Of a DNA stretch of 64,000 nt, positions 46,881 to 59,786 are shown one piece after another. Source of the stretch: Ectobius pallidus (taxonomy: Eukaryota > Arthropoda > Insecta > Blattodea > Ectobiidae); contig CAXKWD010000011.1 of assembly GCA_964059195.1 (NCBI GenBank), forward strand, positions 35,654,766 to 35,718,765, read 5' to 3'. The translations under genes were made by a program, and so were the position numbers. The notes under the pieces are model-generated. The model was not told the origin of the DNA. It worked only from the letters and a program-made list of their open reading frames with translations, and did no database searches. Position 1 is the stretch's first letter, and every line of letters begins with the position of its first letter.

Positions 46881-46940
46881 CAGAATGTACTATGTTTCAC
46901 CGGAAGCTGTATCTGGCATCTTCAGCGGGGGAGGCCCACT
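46881..46940 (-). ncRNA. weak hammerhead-like core
   Basis: Minus strand: CTGAAGA (46925-46919), a short stem GCC/GGT with further weak pairing, GAAAC (46898-46894), and a GTA cleavage-like triplet (46890-46888). Stem I is not complementary, so this is at best a decayed relative of the motifs at 40.3 and 57.4 kb. It may mark a Penelope-like remnant. Confidence 0.25.
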
Positions 46941-46945
46941 GTCTC

Positions 46946-48776
46946 TAACATAGTGCACTGCCAATTGAGAGAGACAGAGGAGACCCTTCTCCTTCTCCCT
47001 CGCAAAGTTGCTGGATTCAGTAGGCCTACTTGGCAAAATACTAGAAATTTTAACTCTCATTGAACCATGGCTTAAAAATCCAGAGAACTTGTTTAGCTAT
47101 TCAAAAACACTTGTTGGGAAAACCTAAGCTGTTGTGTAATATATAATCTTACATTCTAAACTATTAATTGTACTTAATGGTACAGTATGGCAAATTAGAC
47201 ATTCACTTATTAAAAATGTAATGAAAATATCACAGGAACAAACAGTTACTTCTCTTGCTCTGTTAACAATTACTCAGTGCTTCTTTTCAGCTGTATGATG
47301 GAAGTTGTTATTACAGGAGAAAATTATTTTATTTCACTTTCCTGTTTACATTTATATTGTATTAATCAGTGTCTCAATTTCTGCTGCATACATGAATAAA
47401 ATATTATAAGATATTGCAAAATTGAAACAATTTTGACTATGTTAACATTTTTTATTAGGAGACACATGATATGATAATTACTAAGAAGAAGAAGATATAA
47501 AGAAGCTATGTTCATTTAATTGGTGAAAGCAATAATTGAAGAAATATTTTTTTTAAAGTGGAAATTAATTGATTATATAGGCCTAATGAATGTTTGACTG
47601 TATACAACCACAGAAAAATAATTGAATGCTCCTAGAGCAAGAGATACAAATAATTCCTGGTGTTCTTTTCCTTACATTTGCTGAATATCAGTGTCCGACT
47701 TCCCTGAACAATAATTTCATGCAAAGAAAACAACAGTTTAATGAAAAGTTCTAGTAAAAATATACTTTCAAAATAAAAACTAAAAACAGATTTTCAGTTT
47801 TGTGACTGCATTATTTTACAATATGCAACACCACACAAGATTATGAATCAAAATTTGCATAAGTAAATTGTTTGCAACTTTTGTCACTTGTAATAAATGC
47901 TGGTTACCGTGATCTTGAAATCTTCTCCTTAAATAGCCTATTCAGTTCCAACTCATAATTGTATTTTACCACATGTAATATTTATAAGTAGGAACTTAAC
48001 TTCATACACAATCACTGCAGTATATCCCAAAATAAGGGTAACAGTGCCATGTGATGAAGAATCATTATAATCCAACGTGATAAATATCAATTTAAGTAGT
48101 AGGCTACTACTTCATAATACAAAGAGTAGTAGACCTACTATACCATACTGATAAAAAGTAGGCTATTGTTAAATCTATCATTACTGACACTTTGGATGCT
48201 CACAGGTACAGCCATTTTTAACACACTCTCTTGATGTTGAGATTCTTCACATGTAGCTGGTTGTATGTTCTATGTTCTTCATACTCCTGAAAATGAACAA
48301 CATAAATGTGAGCTATTGATACATTCTGCCCTATTATTCATCCATTGCCATTTTGCTTTAGTATAATATAAAAATTAGTTATTTACTTTTTTGAACAAAT
48401 TCAAATGACATTACTATTTATACTGCTGAAATGACTTTATTAGAAACCAATAAGTATAACTGCACCTTAGAAATTAATTAACAATATTCCAGAAGCGTTT
48501 GAATTCCCAACATAATCTTGCAACCGGAAGTCAATTCACATTCCATAATTATTTCATTTTAATATTCGTGTTTGATATACTAAATGAAAAATTAACTCAA
48601 CCATTTAAACAACATAACATTTTATAAACTAATACATTATTATTATTTGTTTAAAATTAAAATACTTTATTTTAATACTGTACGTGAACAATACGAAACC
48701 GGAACGGTAAAATCGCTAATCAAAACCGGAATGGGATAATCGGTAATCAAAAAGACACTTAGTTTCATTAAAATAT
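46946..48776. other. AT-rich stretch, nothing recognised
   Basis: No gene or repeat is supported. Confidence 0.4.
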
Positions 48777-48778
48777 TA

Positions 48779-49293
48779 GGTTTGTTCGCAAAGCAAATCC
48801 GTGACCGCTTGAGAATTTGTTGTACTGCGCATGTCCAGTCTGTAACTTACCCGTGATTTACACTTTGCGAACTGTTACAAGAATTTGGAATCGATAGTTT
48901 CTGCGTTTAATCGATATGATATGCAAATAAAATAGATATTTCCCTTTGACATGTTATAAATGCAATATACATCGACAATATAATCTGTATTTTGGGAAAC
49001 TTTTAATTATCTTCCATTATTCATACATATAAGTAGCCTATGTTTATAAATCTGGCGCAATGTTGTAGGAGGGAGGAGTCAGGCGCGTGAAAATAGGTTA
49101 CTGCGCATGTCTCTGATAACAATTCATGCTAGAGCCTGCAAACTTTTCTTATAGTACAGAAACTGTCCGTGAGAGCTTTGCGAACAGAAGATTGAAATCA
49201 GAATCACGGATTCTCGCTTTGCGAACGCGTGTGGAGAAAGAGCGCATGCGCGAACGATATGTTCCTGGTTTCTGACTGCTTTGCGAACAAACC
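48779..49293. mobile_element. Tc1/mariner-type MITE, copy 1
   Basis: 515 bp with inverted ends GGTTTGTTCGCAAAGC, flanked by TA on both sides (48777-48778 and 49294-49295). TTTGCGAAC recurs near both ends, possibly transposase-binding repeats. The interior has an unusually CpG-rich right third (GCGCATGCGCGAAC). No coding capacity. Confidence 0.9.
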
Positions 49294-49437
49294 TAGAGCA
49301 ACTTAGTTTTGGTTATACCAGAGACTGTATGCATATAAAATTTAAACATACTAAAGATCTCATATCCGTAAAAGAAAGTACGGAGCATCTCAAAATTTCA
49401 CGAACTTGCCATGACAAGAATACTATAGGTTTGTTCG

Positions 49438-49942
49438 CAAAGCAAATCCGTGACCGCTTGAGAATTTGTTGTACTGCGCATGTCCAGTCTGTAACTTACC
49501 CGTGATTTGCACTTTGCGAATGGTTACAAGAATTTGGAATCGATAGTTTCTGCGATTAATCGATATGATATATAAATAAAATATATATTTCCTTTCGACA
49601 TGTTATAAATGCAATATACATCGACAATATAATCTATATTTTGGGAAACTTTTAATTATCTTCCATTATTCATACATATAAGTAGCCTATGTTTATAAAT
49701 CTGGCGCAATGTTATAGGAGGGAGGAGTCAGGCGCGTGAAAATAGGTTACTGCGCATGTCTCGGATAACAATTCATGCTAGAGCCTGCAAACTTTTCTTA
49801 TAGTACAGAAACTGTCCGTGAGAGCTTTGCGAACAGAAGATTGAAATCAGAATCACGGATTCTCGCTTTGCGAACGCGTGTGGAGAAAGAGCGCATGCGC
49901 GAACGATTTGTTCCTGGTTTCTGACTGCTTTGCGAACAAACC
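49438..49942. mobile_element. Tc1/mariner-type MITE, copy 2
   Basis: Near-identical to copy 1, in the same orientation, 144 bp away. TA precedes it; TT follows where the second TA is expected. Different flanks show an independent insertion, not a tandem duplication. Confidence 0.9.
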
Positions 49943-50330
49943 TTATATCTGTTTATTATCGACCTACGCGAAGTGTCTGGTCGCGACAACCGTGGCATCT
50001 CTTATGCAATTACGAAACTAAATGCCGGAAAGAAAAAAATGGCGCGGATCCCGCCCATGCAATTTTCTTTGGCTTAATTTTTTATTAAAAATTATTATAC
50101 CATTGTTCCACTTTTACCTTTGTTGATTATGTCCATCCCAATCCATTTTACACTAAATTCAGTTTATTAACCCAAAAGCTATATTACCCAAAAGGCAAAA
50201 ACTAATTTCATTCATACCAGATTTATATTCTAGTTTTCAAAATTAACGACATCCAAGTGGCATTTGGGCCAATACTGTCAATTTACAACAATATTAACAC
50301 TACATAACTTACACGTAACTGGCACTATTA
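49943..50330. other. stretch without recognised features
   Basis: No gene seen. Confidence 0.4.
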
Positions 50331-50507
50331 TTATTTTTATAATAATAATTATTATCATTGTCATATAATAATAAAATAATAATAACAATAATAATAATAA
50401 TAATAATAGGGCCTAATAATAATAATAATAATAACAATAATAATAATATTAATTATTATTATTAACCCTATTATTATTTATTATTATTAATTATTAATAA
50501 TTAATTA

Positions 50508-50539
<32 letters not shown>

Positions 50540-50560
50540 CACTACCTCATTATTTTTATC
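50330..50560. repeat. AAT/ATT microsatellite with inverted blocks
   Basis: AAT blocks followed by ATT blocks around GGGCC and CCCTATT spacers, able to fold on themselves. Confidence 0.9.
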
Positions 50561-53149
50561 ATATTATTATCATCTTATTAATATTAATCTTAAGGTGCCT
50601 AATATTTAAAATTTGTAAAAAGTGTCTGTAGCCTCTATAAATAAATAAATACATTAAATGAAATTATACTACTACCACCATACTACTTAGGCCTACATAT
50701 TACAAACAGACTTGTGAAATAGGCCTACTTATGAAATAGGTCTACAGTAGGCCTACTTCTTTCTTGATAATAGGTGTCAAATCAACAGTTAGAAAAGAAC
50801 ATTGTTGGTAGACCAACAATACATGGGAGAACCTGGAGAAAAATGTTTATAAATATAATTTGCTTGGAATTTCAAGATTATACAAATAAATCTGATTGGG
50901 ACTGGATTCAGAGATTTTGGATAACGAGCTCCAGATGTGACTAACGTACGCTAGTAGTGGTATCGCTTCGTTACAAATTGTTTTAGACAAAACTTTATAG
51001 GCCTACACTGAAATAAATTAATGTAAAAACAATATAGAAAATTCTTACTTAGTAAGAACCAAAAACCAATGAATGAGTGTCAATTTTTTTTATTTCTATC
51101 TTATACGAGTAGTATCCAGAAAATGTCTTTTAGCCTGAAATTTATTATACATGAATGAGGATTCATCTGAGAAACTGTTACAGATTTCAAGCTTTGCTTT
51201 GATGGAATCCACTTGCAGATTTCATTCATGCTGGGGACATTATTTTTTATAGTTCTGTGTTTCAACCTCACAAGGAAGGACAAATTAGCATCCAGTATGC
51301 ATTAGTGACCTTCCTGTACACGGAAGGAATCAATGAGTAAGGTTGCGTGTGTGTTTCCATACAGTTTTAATTTAATATAATGGCTTTTAATGCTGCATGG
51401 AATAATGGTCTTGTTAGCACATGTGAAATGGCATCAACATGGAGGGGTAAAATTTACATTTCAAGCACTGTTGGTCTACATTACAAACTGTGACTGTATT
51501 ATGTCAGGCTTCATTCATTGCCTACCCAAGTTTTGCAGGGAAGAAAGAAATAATAGATTTGGGTAGGCTAAACTGACTCTTAATATAAACAGCACGATAA
51601 GTCATAAAAACACTAAGGTTTGCTATGATAAGGAAAGATAAGATTTATTACATTCCATTGATTTGAAATACACGTTGTCTTAATGCAAGATGGTACGAAA
51701 TTATACATGTAGCCATGTGGCTGAAAAACTCATGTACTTTGTAATGTTGGCCCTCCCTCTATTTTCAATATTTTCAATAGGGAAGACAAAAAAAAAATTT
51801 GAACAAAAACTGTCTGTGAAGCAGGTAGCGGTAGTTATCATATACTGAAGAAACTAGGTGATAAATTTCTAGCCAATGTTAACTGTGAAATAGCATTATA
51901 AAAATTCAGAAAAATTAGAAATGGAGGAAAAATAATAGGGATAAACATAACAAAAAAGTTAATTCAAACATTTATAATTAGCTGCTTAAAAGCTGCCATG
52001 TGTCTCTTGGCTCAAGAAGAGCCACCAGTTAGAGGTCATGCAGAAAACTCTGAAATCTAATGTTGACTCTATAATGACATGATGAAATATGAGAACAGTA
52101 TTAAGCGCATTCTACAGTAGAAGACTGTCTTGCAAATGATAACTGGCTAATACTTTAATAATACCATGATTTGCCAATAAGCAAGGGGGAAAGAAACACT
52201 CAGAAATAGGTGTTTCAGATCTTAATAATTAAACAGAATTATCAGTCTGTAAAACCGCATTTAACATAGCTGGTGACATCATATGGTAAACTTGTGAATC
52301 TGAATTTTTCAATACCTTCCAATAAGACCTTTATATCATATCACATTGATTACAAGAGCAGAATTTTTTTAGTCTATTGTATAAAAGTAACATCTAATAT
52401 ACAGGGATACCTCTAGCTTGCTAGCGATCTATATGAGAAGAGAATAAAGATCAGTGTTTGACAACTATGGTGAGACAACTGAGATGATAATCCCATTTTA
52501 ATAAACATTCAACTTATACTGACCCATTGAAATGAATAGTAGTGATGATTAAAAAGAAAGGAGTGTAAGAAAGTAGTGACTGAAAATTGTTATGCAGTCA
52601 TAAAGAGAATAAAGATAAGTGAATGAAAACCATGGTAACTCAGATGACATTCCTGTTAAAATAAATACATCACTGATATACTGACACATTTAAATTAATA
52701 AAAGTGATTTTAAATGTTTTTGAATTTGTTAAGCAGTTTATTTTGCACTTGAAATTTGTTACAAATAATAATACGTGTATTACTAATACTTTTTCCGCAT
52801 TGTTTGGTCAAAATGACGAAGATGGTCTGTACTGTTTTAATTATAAAGAATTTAATGGTTAATGAAAGTGTAACTCACTAAATGCTATAATAAGAAATAT
52901 ATTTGAATCACTCTCTGAGGGACGATTATTCTTAAATCTTACTAATACTCGTACTGTCATGCAAATGATAAAAATGAAAGATATTTAGGCAATTCCAAAA
53001 AATAATCTAAGAAAAAATTTGTACAACTGGTCACCATGGGTTTAGAGTATGCTCAGTCTCATTTGAGAAGCTGGGTCAATATATTTTCCTTATGTATATT
53101 GTTCACTGTTCATATAACAAAAAGATGGTTTGTGGTCTGTGCAAGAACA
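50561..53149. other. AT-rich stretch, nothing recognised
   Basis: Four TAGGCCTA palindromes fall at 50688, 50720, 50748 and 50998. No gene, RNA or mobile element is supported. Confidence 0.45.
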
Positions 53150-53375
53150 ATGTTTTAGCTAATGAATGGGGGTGCCATCTCTGTCAAAGTAAAGCTTTAG
53201 CTAGTGGGAGGGGTACTTTGTATATTGAACTTGTGCTGCCTTCAGCGATGTTTTATCTCGGCTGGTGGGGACGGCACAGGGTTAGTTAGTGGAGGGCACT
53301 AGTTCATTATACCGTGTACCCCTCCCACTAGCTATAGCTTGAGAGAAATGACACCCCCACTCCCTAGCTAAAATG
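53150..53375. repeat. foldback with ~65-bp arms
   Basis: 53150-53215 pairs with 53316-53375 in reverse complement (shared CTAGTGGGAGGGGTAC and GGGGTG). The loop is about 100 bp. TTCAGCGA followed by TTTTA-type sequence appears in the loop and just outside the right arm. A TIR-type MITE is likely, but I find no target duplication. Confidence 0.75.
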
Positions 53376-55595
53376 TCGCTGAACAGATAATATCTGTTTA
53401 AGTACCACAATTCCTTTTCTTCCAACTATTTAGGGTGAGCATTGCCTTTGTTGTGAGCACTCATAGGCCGTGGGTACCAAGTAAAAAACCCTCATCAAGC
53501 TCAGGGAAGACCGGAATCCTGAACTGCAGCACTGGTTAAAGAGAAGACTGAATTGTATTAAATAATTTATTTTACAGTACTATAAATAAATCACATACCA
53601 TTCTACAACAAAATAACAATATGTGCCATGTCTAGTGACTGAACATCATTTTCTTATAGAGATGTGTACAAAGACTACATTAATCCTAATATGTGACAAG
53701 CAAAATGGCAATGGTACAAAATATTGAATTCTAACGGCTTCAGGTCAGCTTCAGACTTGACTGAAATAAACATTTGATGAAGGCTGCTAGCAGCACACTA
53801 TTTTACTAAAATAAAATAAAAAATTATATAGTGTAAAACAAACGCAAGGATACATGCAGCAAGCAAACAAGAATTATCATTATATATTGCCCAGTAAGGA
53901 TTCAATTCAGTCTTAATTCTCACATTAAAATGTAATACATATTATTATTCTTGCAAAGTTTTCATGTGCAAATTACGATTGTCTTTCAGGTAAACCGAAA
54001 ATGTACCGGTAAATGTTCCATACCAATGATTATGAACCTACCAGCAATTTTACTTATACTAACCCAACAACCTACCTTCACAGAGGAAGATAATATTTTA
54101 GTCGTTCATAAAATAAGTTTTCCACTTCAAACATAGGAATTGCATACTGCATATAATCACAGTTATTACACTACTATAAACATAGATAAATAATGAAGAT
54201 TTATTGTTCATATGCAGCTCTCAAATTTTATTGCCAAGGGAATATTCCTCTGAAAGAGCACTTTAAAATAATTTGTAAAAAAGTAGTTTATAATATAAAA
54301 TAGGTTATCTAGTGCTCAGTGAAATACAAATCATTTTAATATGCAAGTACAAGAATATTGCTCTTATAAGAATACGTAACCTCATAAAAATCAAGAGATC
54401 CAAGTACGGAATATATGTTTATCTTATATAAAGAAACGTTGGTGTTGATATTCAAATATCTTAGTGTTTTCAACAATTAGCTTCCGTTTTCCCCTTTTGT
54501 ATTATCCTGCTGATGCCTCAAGGACTATGAAACTTTTTGGGCCTACTTAAATTAAATGTTTAGTTGTGAAATAAGAAATTCAGCCACTGAAAAAATTCAT
54601 ATCTTTAGCTGTGATATGTGAACTCTATGGCACCACAGGAGGACAATACAGGTGGTAATAGTATCTTTGGACAGTGTATTCAATATATAATGAATAATTC
54701 ATTAAATTTCAAGAGATTAAGCCAGTTAAAGCAACAGAAATAGCATAATTGCACAACACATTAAGAACTCAAAGCAAGCATGAACAGACAGCACACAAAG
54801 TATGAAAATAATGCCATGCATACTGATATTGCAGTTTGAAAACAAAACAAAATAATTGTGACTCTGCTAATAACATAAAAAATCGTAATAAAAAGTGCTG
54901 CAGAAAATAAATTTAAATCACACTAAAATGTCTCACATAAAAAATAACACTCAAAGAAAAATATGAGGGATAATTTAACAAGCAAAAATCAGAGTTGCAC
55001 ACCTGAAACCTTGTAGAATCACAAAAAAAGTAATATGTACAGTTATACTAAATGAAATACAAAAACACATTTGAAAGCATTGACAGATAAATTACTTTAA
55101 CTATTATCCGCTGAACCGAGGAATGTTTTATGTTCCAATATTTAAATCAAGGGCACCCAAACATTCCTTTATGGAAGACTATTACTGGCTGGATACAGGA
55201 GAAATCAGATGTCGAATATGGTAATATTCAATGAAAATTGTTTATGAAAAAATGGTTAATAACGGAGTTTTCATGTAAATTACATACAAAGTTATGATAT
55301 CTACGCATTGATAAATTTAATTTGAAACATGCCTGATAGTAGCAATTTTAAACAATGTTTACTGATGTATCAGGATAGGAGACAGTCAAAATAATTTATA
55401 TGATTCATTATCAGAAACTTGAAAAACAAAGTTTGATGTAATGTTTCATTAGATAAAAATGGTTCTAGAATGTGTAATTAAAACATAATACTATTTCTAA
55501 GAATTTCAAAATTTATACAAGTTCATAACTTAAGTTATTGCAAAAGCAATAGTTTGAGTAACCTTGATTTCAACACATAGACAAATATGGGTAAC
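53376..55595. other. AT-rich stretch, nothing recognised
   Basis: No gene or repeat is supported. A 15-base palindrome (ACAGATAATATCTGT) occurs at about 53383. Confidence 0.45.
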
Positions 55596-55610
55596 AATAA
55601 CAATAACAAC

Positions 55611-55663
<53 letters not shown>

Positions 55664-55674
55664 CAATAACAACA

Positions 55675-55710
<36 letters not shown>

Positions 55711-55802
55711 GTGATGATAATAATAATAAGTGATAGTAATAATAATAATAATAATAATATGATGATAACAGTGATAATAATAATAATAACAATAACAATA
55801 AC

Positions 55803-55840
<38 letters not shown>

Positions 55841-55852
55841 CAATAATAAACA
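55596..55852. repeat. AAT microsatellite, ~250 bp
   Basis: Long AAT array with AAC, GAT and AGT variants. It gives long Ile, Asn or Leu ORFs in every frame, none of them real. Confidence 0.97.
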
Positions 55853-57366
55853 ACTTAATCCATTTAGTATAGCTGGACTTACCATCTGCCCACATGAATG
55901 ACTTACAAAGATATAAAAAAAAGTTTGTATTAAAAATAAATATTTTAGAATATACCTATACATTTTGTTGCTAATAATGGTGACAAAATCACTCTAGCAA
56001 ACAATAATATAATACATTGAACCCCTTCTGGGGAAAATGCCTTTTAAATACTGGTGTTTATATGACAGTGCTAAGTTATCTAAAATTAACATTGAAGCTC
56101 TTGAATTGGGCATATACAGTGTAATGGGAAACATTGTGCTTATTGTCTCGTCTTGGTAAATGAATTAAACACACTTAAGTTACATGCACTGTTGAAACTA
56201 ACTAACATAACTATTACGTGTCTAAAACAACTCGACTATACACAGTATACATAGTACTAAGTAATAACTGACATATCTGGTGAAACTATTGAGAGATTAA
56301 AAATGCCCAACTTTTAACTTCAATGGACCTGCAGCTTTGCATCCATGATTTCAATTCACTTGGAGAACATTTCAAACTGTAAAGGATTAGATGATATTTG
56401 ATTAGGATAGATTAACTTATGAGCAGGCACACTTTATATATACTTTATATATATAATTTATTTATTTGGAGGAACATTATATGTCAGGTAGAATTTGGTT
56501 ATTTGTGTCATTAACTGTGTTCAAACAGGCCTAGCTAATATTTTAAGTTTCTGCAATAATCAGGGATGTTAACAGTGAGTGTTATGATCCAGCACCAATT
56601 TATTCAACTATTGTGATCAAATTTTCATCCATGTAGGCCTACAGTAAAACCTACCTTATCTGCCCCTCTGTTAATACCGTAGTTCTGTAGACTGTCAGTC
56701 ACAAATTTTATTATTTATTAATAAAGACTTGATCTTCTATAAATTATATAGTGCACCAAACACAATCTTATGTATCACTGATGTGCGTTAATAGCAAATA
56801 TATCACATGAAAAATGCACCTTGGGTAATGATTCAGTCCAGTTAGAGTAAATAACAAAATAGCCAATCATTCACAATCATAATTGTATAATAAATTAACT
56901 TACCTATATGGCTAAAATTAAAGAATGGAAATGTTTTTAAAAAGGAACTGAAAAGTATGTAATACGCAAATGCCTACATAGCATTACAGAATTTACTTAG
57001 TGGGTAAATAATTTTCATTTGTTGTCTGGCTATTTTCTCGTTCTCTGTTAATATTTATTTATTATTTGGTAGAATTTTAGTAGGCCTATTATTTAGCAAT
57101 ATTTTATATTATTTTGTATTACTTAGTAATATTCTTTTTTCTGTCTAAAATTAGGGTATTAACATTCAATACTGTAATTCTACAGTCTAAAGTATTATAC
57201 AGAAAGGCTGAAGCTGCATATAATAAAACACATCCCTCAGCAAAGTGCAATGGAATCGGCTAAGACATTAACGGACTTCCTTGAGCAAGATGAATTTTCT
57301 GATATTCTTATGAATGGGAAAACAAAGGAATACGGAAAAAAAAATTAAAATAGCAAGAAAAGTGTT
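55853..57366. other. AT-rich stretch, nothing recognised
   Basis: No gene or repeat is supported. Confidence 0.45.
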
Positions 57367-57533
57367 GAGTATAATGTTCTTGGGTTGCTAGCCAGATGAG
57401 TGATTGGAAGAGTTCCGATGTTTCAGAGGAACACGCTTCCTCCATCTTCAGGGAGACTCACACTTCAGTCTCTCTGAAACGTCGGAGCTCTTCCAATCAC
57501 TCACCTGGCCAGCAACCCAAGAACATTATACTC
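57367..57533. repeat. 62-bp-arm foldback carrying a hammerhead-like fold
   Basis: 57367-57428 and 57472-57533 are reverse complements with a few differences (AATGTTCTTGGGTTGCT shared), around a 43-base loop. Part of the right arm and the loop give a hammerhead-like fold on the minus strand. Translations (DVSEEHASSIF, FRGTRFLHLQG) resemble conceptual peptides I recall as repeat-derived in insect gene sets, and are not genes. Confidence 0.9.
57410..57459 (-). ncRNA. hammerhead-ribozyme-like motif in foldback
   Basis: Minus strand: CTGAAGA (57451-57445), a 7-bp stem II GGAGGAA/TTCCTCT (57443-57437 with 57431-57425) around GCGTG, GAAA (57424-57421), then CATC where an active form would have CGTC. 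The other arm of the foldback, on the plus strand, retains GAAACGTC (57476-57483). Stem I can form as TCC/GGA and GAG/CTC around an internal loop. The same extra U follows the CUGANGA box as at 40.3 kb. The G-to-A change probably abolishes cleavage. Confidence 0.5.
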
Positions 57534-57827
57534 AGACCAAACACCAGGAAAACCTCAAGTCATTCATCAAGAAAAGTGTTGCTGGACTTGCTCAAAGGAT
57601 TCAAGATGTCCGTATGTGTAATTTAATGGTTTTTTTGCTTAACTGTTCACCTGTTCCTGTTTATTAACATAGGCATTGAGGTTATACAGTACATACTTCT
57701 CAAACATGGATGGAGATCAATGGAAAGCTGAAGTTACCTTTGAACTGACAATTTGCTTTTGAGAACGTAACATTCTCATAAATATAATTTATTTACTTTC
57801 TTTAGGCAAACAAAGATGGTAATGTTG

Positions 57828-57890
57828 TGGGCTACATTTGGAAGGTCATGGACTCATACTTAGGAAGTTGCAGGTTCAAATCCTGTAATT
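57828..57890 (+). repeat. tRNA-like SINE head
   Basis: Plus strand: a perfect B box GGTTCAAATCC (57873-57883), with an A box-like TGGGCTACATTTGG upstream (57828-57841). Probably a SINE head or tRNA pseudogene; the body is not defined. Confidence 0.5.
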
Positions 57891-58734
57891 GACCAATGAG
57901 TGTGGGTTTTTGCTCCTACTTCCAAAAGCGAATGACATATCAGAATTAATTTACCAGTGGGCTTAACTTTGGTATAAATATGTACAACAAATGGACCTAG
58001 GCCCTTATAACTTAGCACTGTTGAAGAAGTCTCTTACACTTGTAAAAAGCAACTTTCTTGAGGTATCTGCTATTTTAAAATTTTTTAAACAGACTAATGT
58101 AATGGAATCCCACATCAAATACCTACTGTTAAATGTCTTGCTTCATAAGCATAAAATTCCGAACATTATGAAAAATAAATCCCAGATGAGTGGAAAAAAG
58201 CATGAAAATGTAGTGCACCAATTGACACGTTATAATACTTTTGAATGTGCCTGCTCAAAAGTTCAACGTTTTTATAAATCATACATACAGGGAATAACAT
58301 TTTTGGCAAGCAACCAGTATATACCTTGCAAATGAGAAGATTTTTATTTTTTTGATACACAAGACATATTAAACTGACAAATAGACATCCATAATGCTTA
58401 TAGTAAGCTCCCAAATATCTATGCTCGAATTATCCAATCCCTTTGCTGATCCTCCCCTTCTCTCAACAGTGTGTATCATAATACTGATGCACTGTATATA
58501 CAAACAGCACACAATGAGGAAAGCATGAACAGCAAAGGGTCAATTAGAGATAAGTATGGTAAAGATACCCCATTTCTTTTTTGGAGGCAAGGGTCCCGAC
58601 TGCTTAGCCATTCATCACATGATAGTGGAAGAGTGGCCAGCATTGAGCTTCTACCACCTTTTAACACCTTTTTGGGGTGTTTGTAGAAAAATAAACATCC
58701 ACAGGTACTCATTTCAATAGAGTCCTGAGTTGAA
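57891..58734. other. stretch with one unassigned ORF
   Basis: A plus-strand ORF at 57991-58335 (114 residues, basic) is the longest here. I recognise no domain. The rest holds nothing I can support. Confidence 0.35.
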
Positions 58735-58850
58735 CATATCCAGTTCTTGTCACACCGGGAGAAGAAAAGTCCTCCCTCTGTTGCCTGAGATCAAACCTGG
58801 ACTATCTAGTCCATATCTGATTGCTTTCCCACTTTGGCCACACCGCTGTG
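58735..58850 (-). repeat. tRNA-derived SINE head
   Basis: Minus strand: A box TGGCCAAAGTGG (58829-58840) and B box GGTTTGATCTC (58787-58797) at tRNA-like spacing, with a body running toward 58735. Confidence 0.65.
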
Positions 58851-59786
58851 AGTCAGTTAACAAACACTACAAAAGGGGGAAAATATGAAGCAAGTAAAAT
58901 GGAGTGTTGTTGAGTTGGGTTCAAAACTGGAATTCCTGGCTCACTTCAAGGGAAAGGCATTCAAGTGGTACTTTAGAATCTGGTGCAGTAAAGGTACAAT
59001 ATGTAAATTTATCACATTATCAACAAAAAGCGACAAACATGAATTTATAAGCAACAATTCTAGGAAATAACACAGTCGTTACTATAAGCAAAATAATTTC
59101 ACTGTACTTCAAGTTTCCATTAATTTCAACAGTCTGCATATTTCATGAGAGTAAAATGCCAGATAATCAGGAGCATGCTGTGTAGCAATTGATATAATGT
59201 CCAGTCCCATCAATGTACCCTTCTTACAGTTGCCTGATTATATAATATTCATAATTCAACTTTACTTACATTGATTCTTAAGCTGTTTCAACAAGGTTTG
59301 ATTTAGTTCTTACCACAATAAAGTTACAGCATTTTAAAATGTTATTTGAGAATTAAAGTTCTTGGATAATGTCTCACCAAATTCTTGAAAATTTCTATTT
59401 ACTGTAACAAGTGAACATAACTTTGTTCATCCACAAAAAATCAACTTTCTTGTTCATTGCTATGACTGTCACTGAGTAACAGTATCACCTGTTGAAAGAT
59501 ATTGATACAATATTCAAATTATTATGCTAGTCATCTGATTTCACAGACACATTATTACAGTCTGGGTAAATTAGAGGATTCTCAAACGGAAATTAACCAA
59601 CATAATTAACTGTGGTTTGAAAAAAGGGGAAAATAAGTAAAATATTTCTAACATTCATGTCAACAAACCACAAACTCTTAGCAATACGACTAATGATTTA
59701 CCTTTTTTGTAGATGAGGATGGGCAAATTTAACAAACTGAAAATACCTTCAATTAATTTTTTTGAAATTTACAAAACTTTCTTTAA
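58851..59786. other. AT-rich stretch, nothing recognised
   Basis: No gene or repeat is supported. Confidence 0.4.

Noticed and set aside
55535..55963. Long Leu/Ile/Asn-rich ORFs on both strands
   Set aside because: They are translations of the AAT microsatellite; all frames stay open because the repeat lacks stops in most phases.
57396..57667. Protein-coding gene (DVSEEHASSIF peptides)
   Set aside because: The frames follow the two arms of a DNA inverted repeat, and similar peptides in insect gene sets are repeat-derived.
57991..58335. LINE C-terminal ORF
   Set aside because: It lacks the FNKLP-type motif and any nearby RT, so I left it unassigned.
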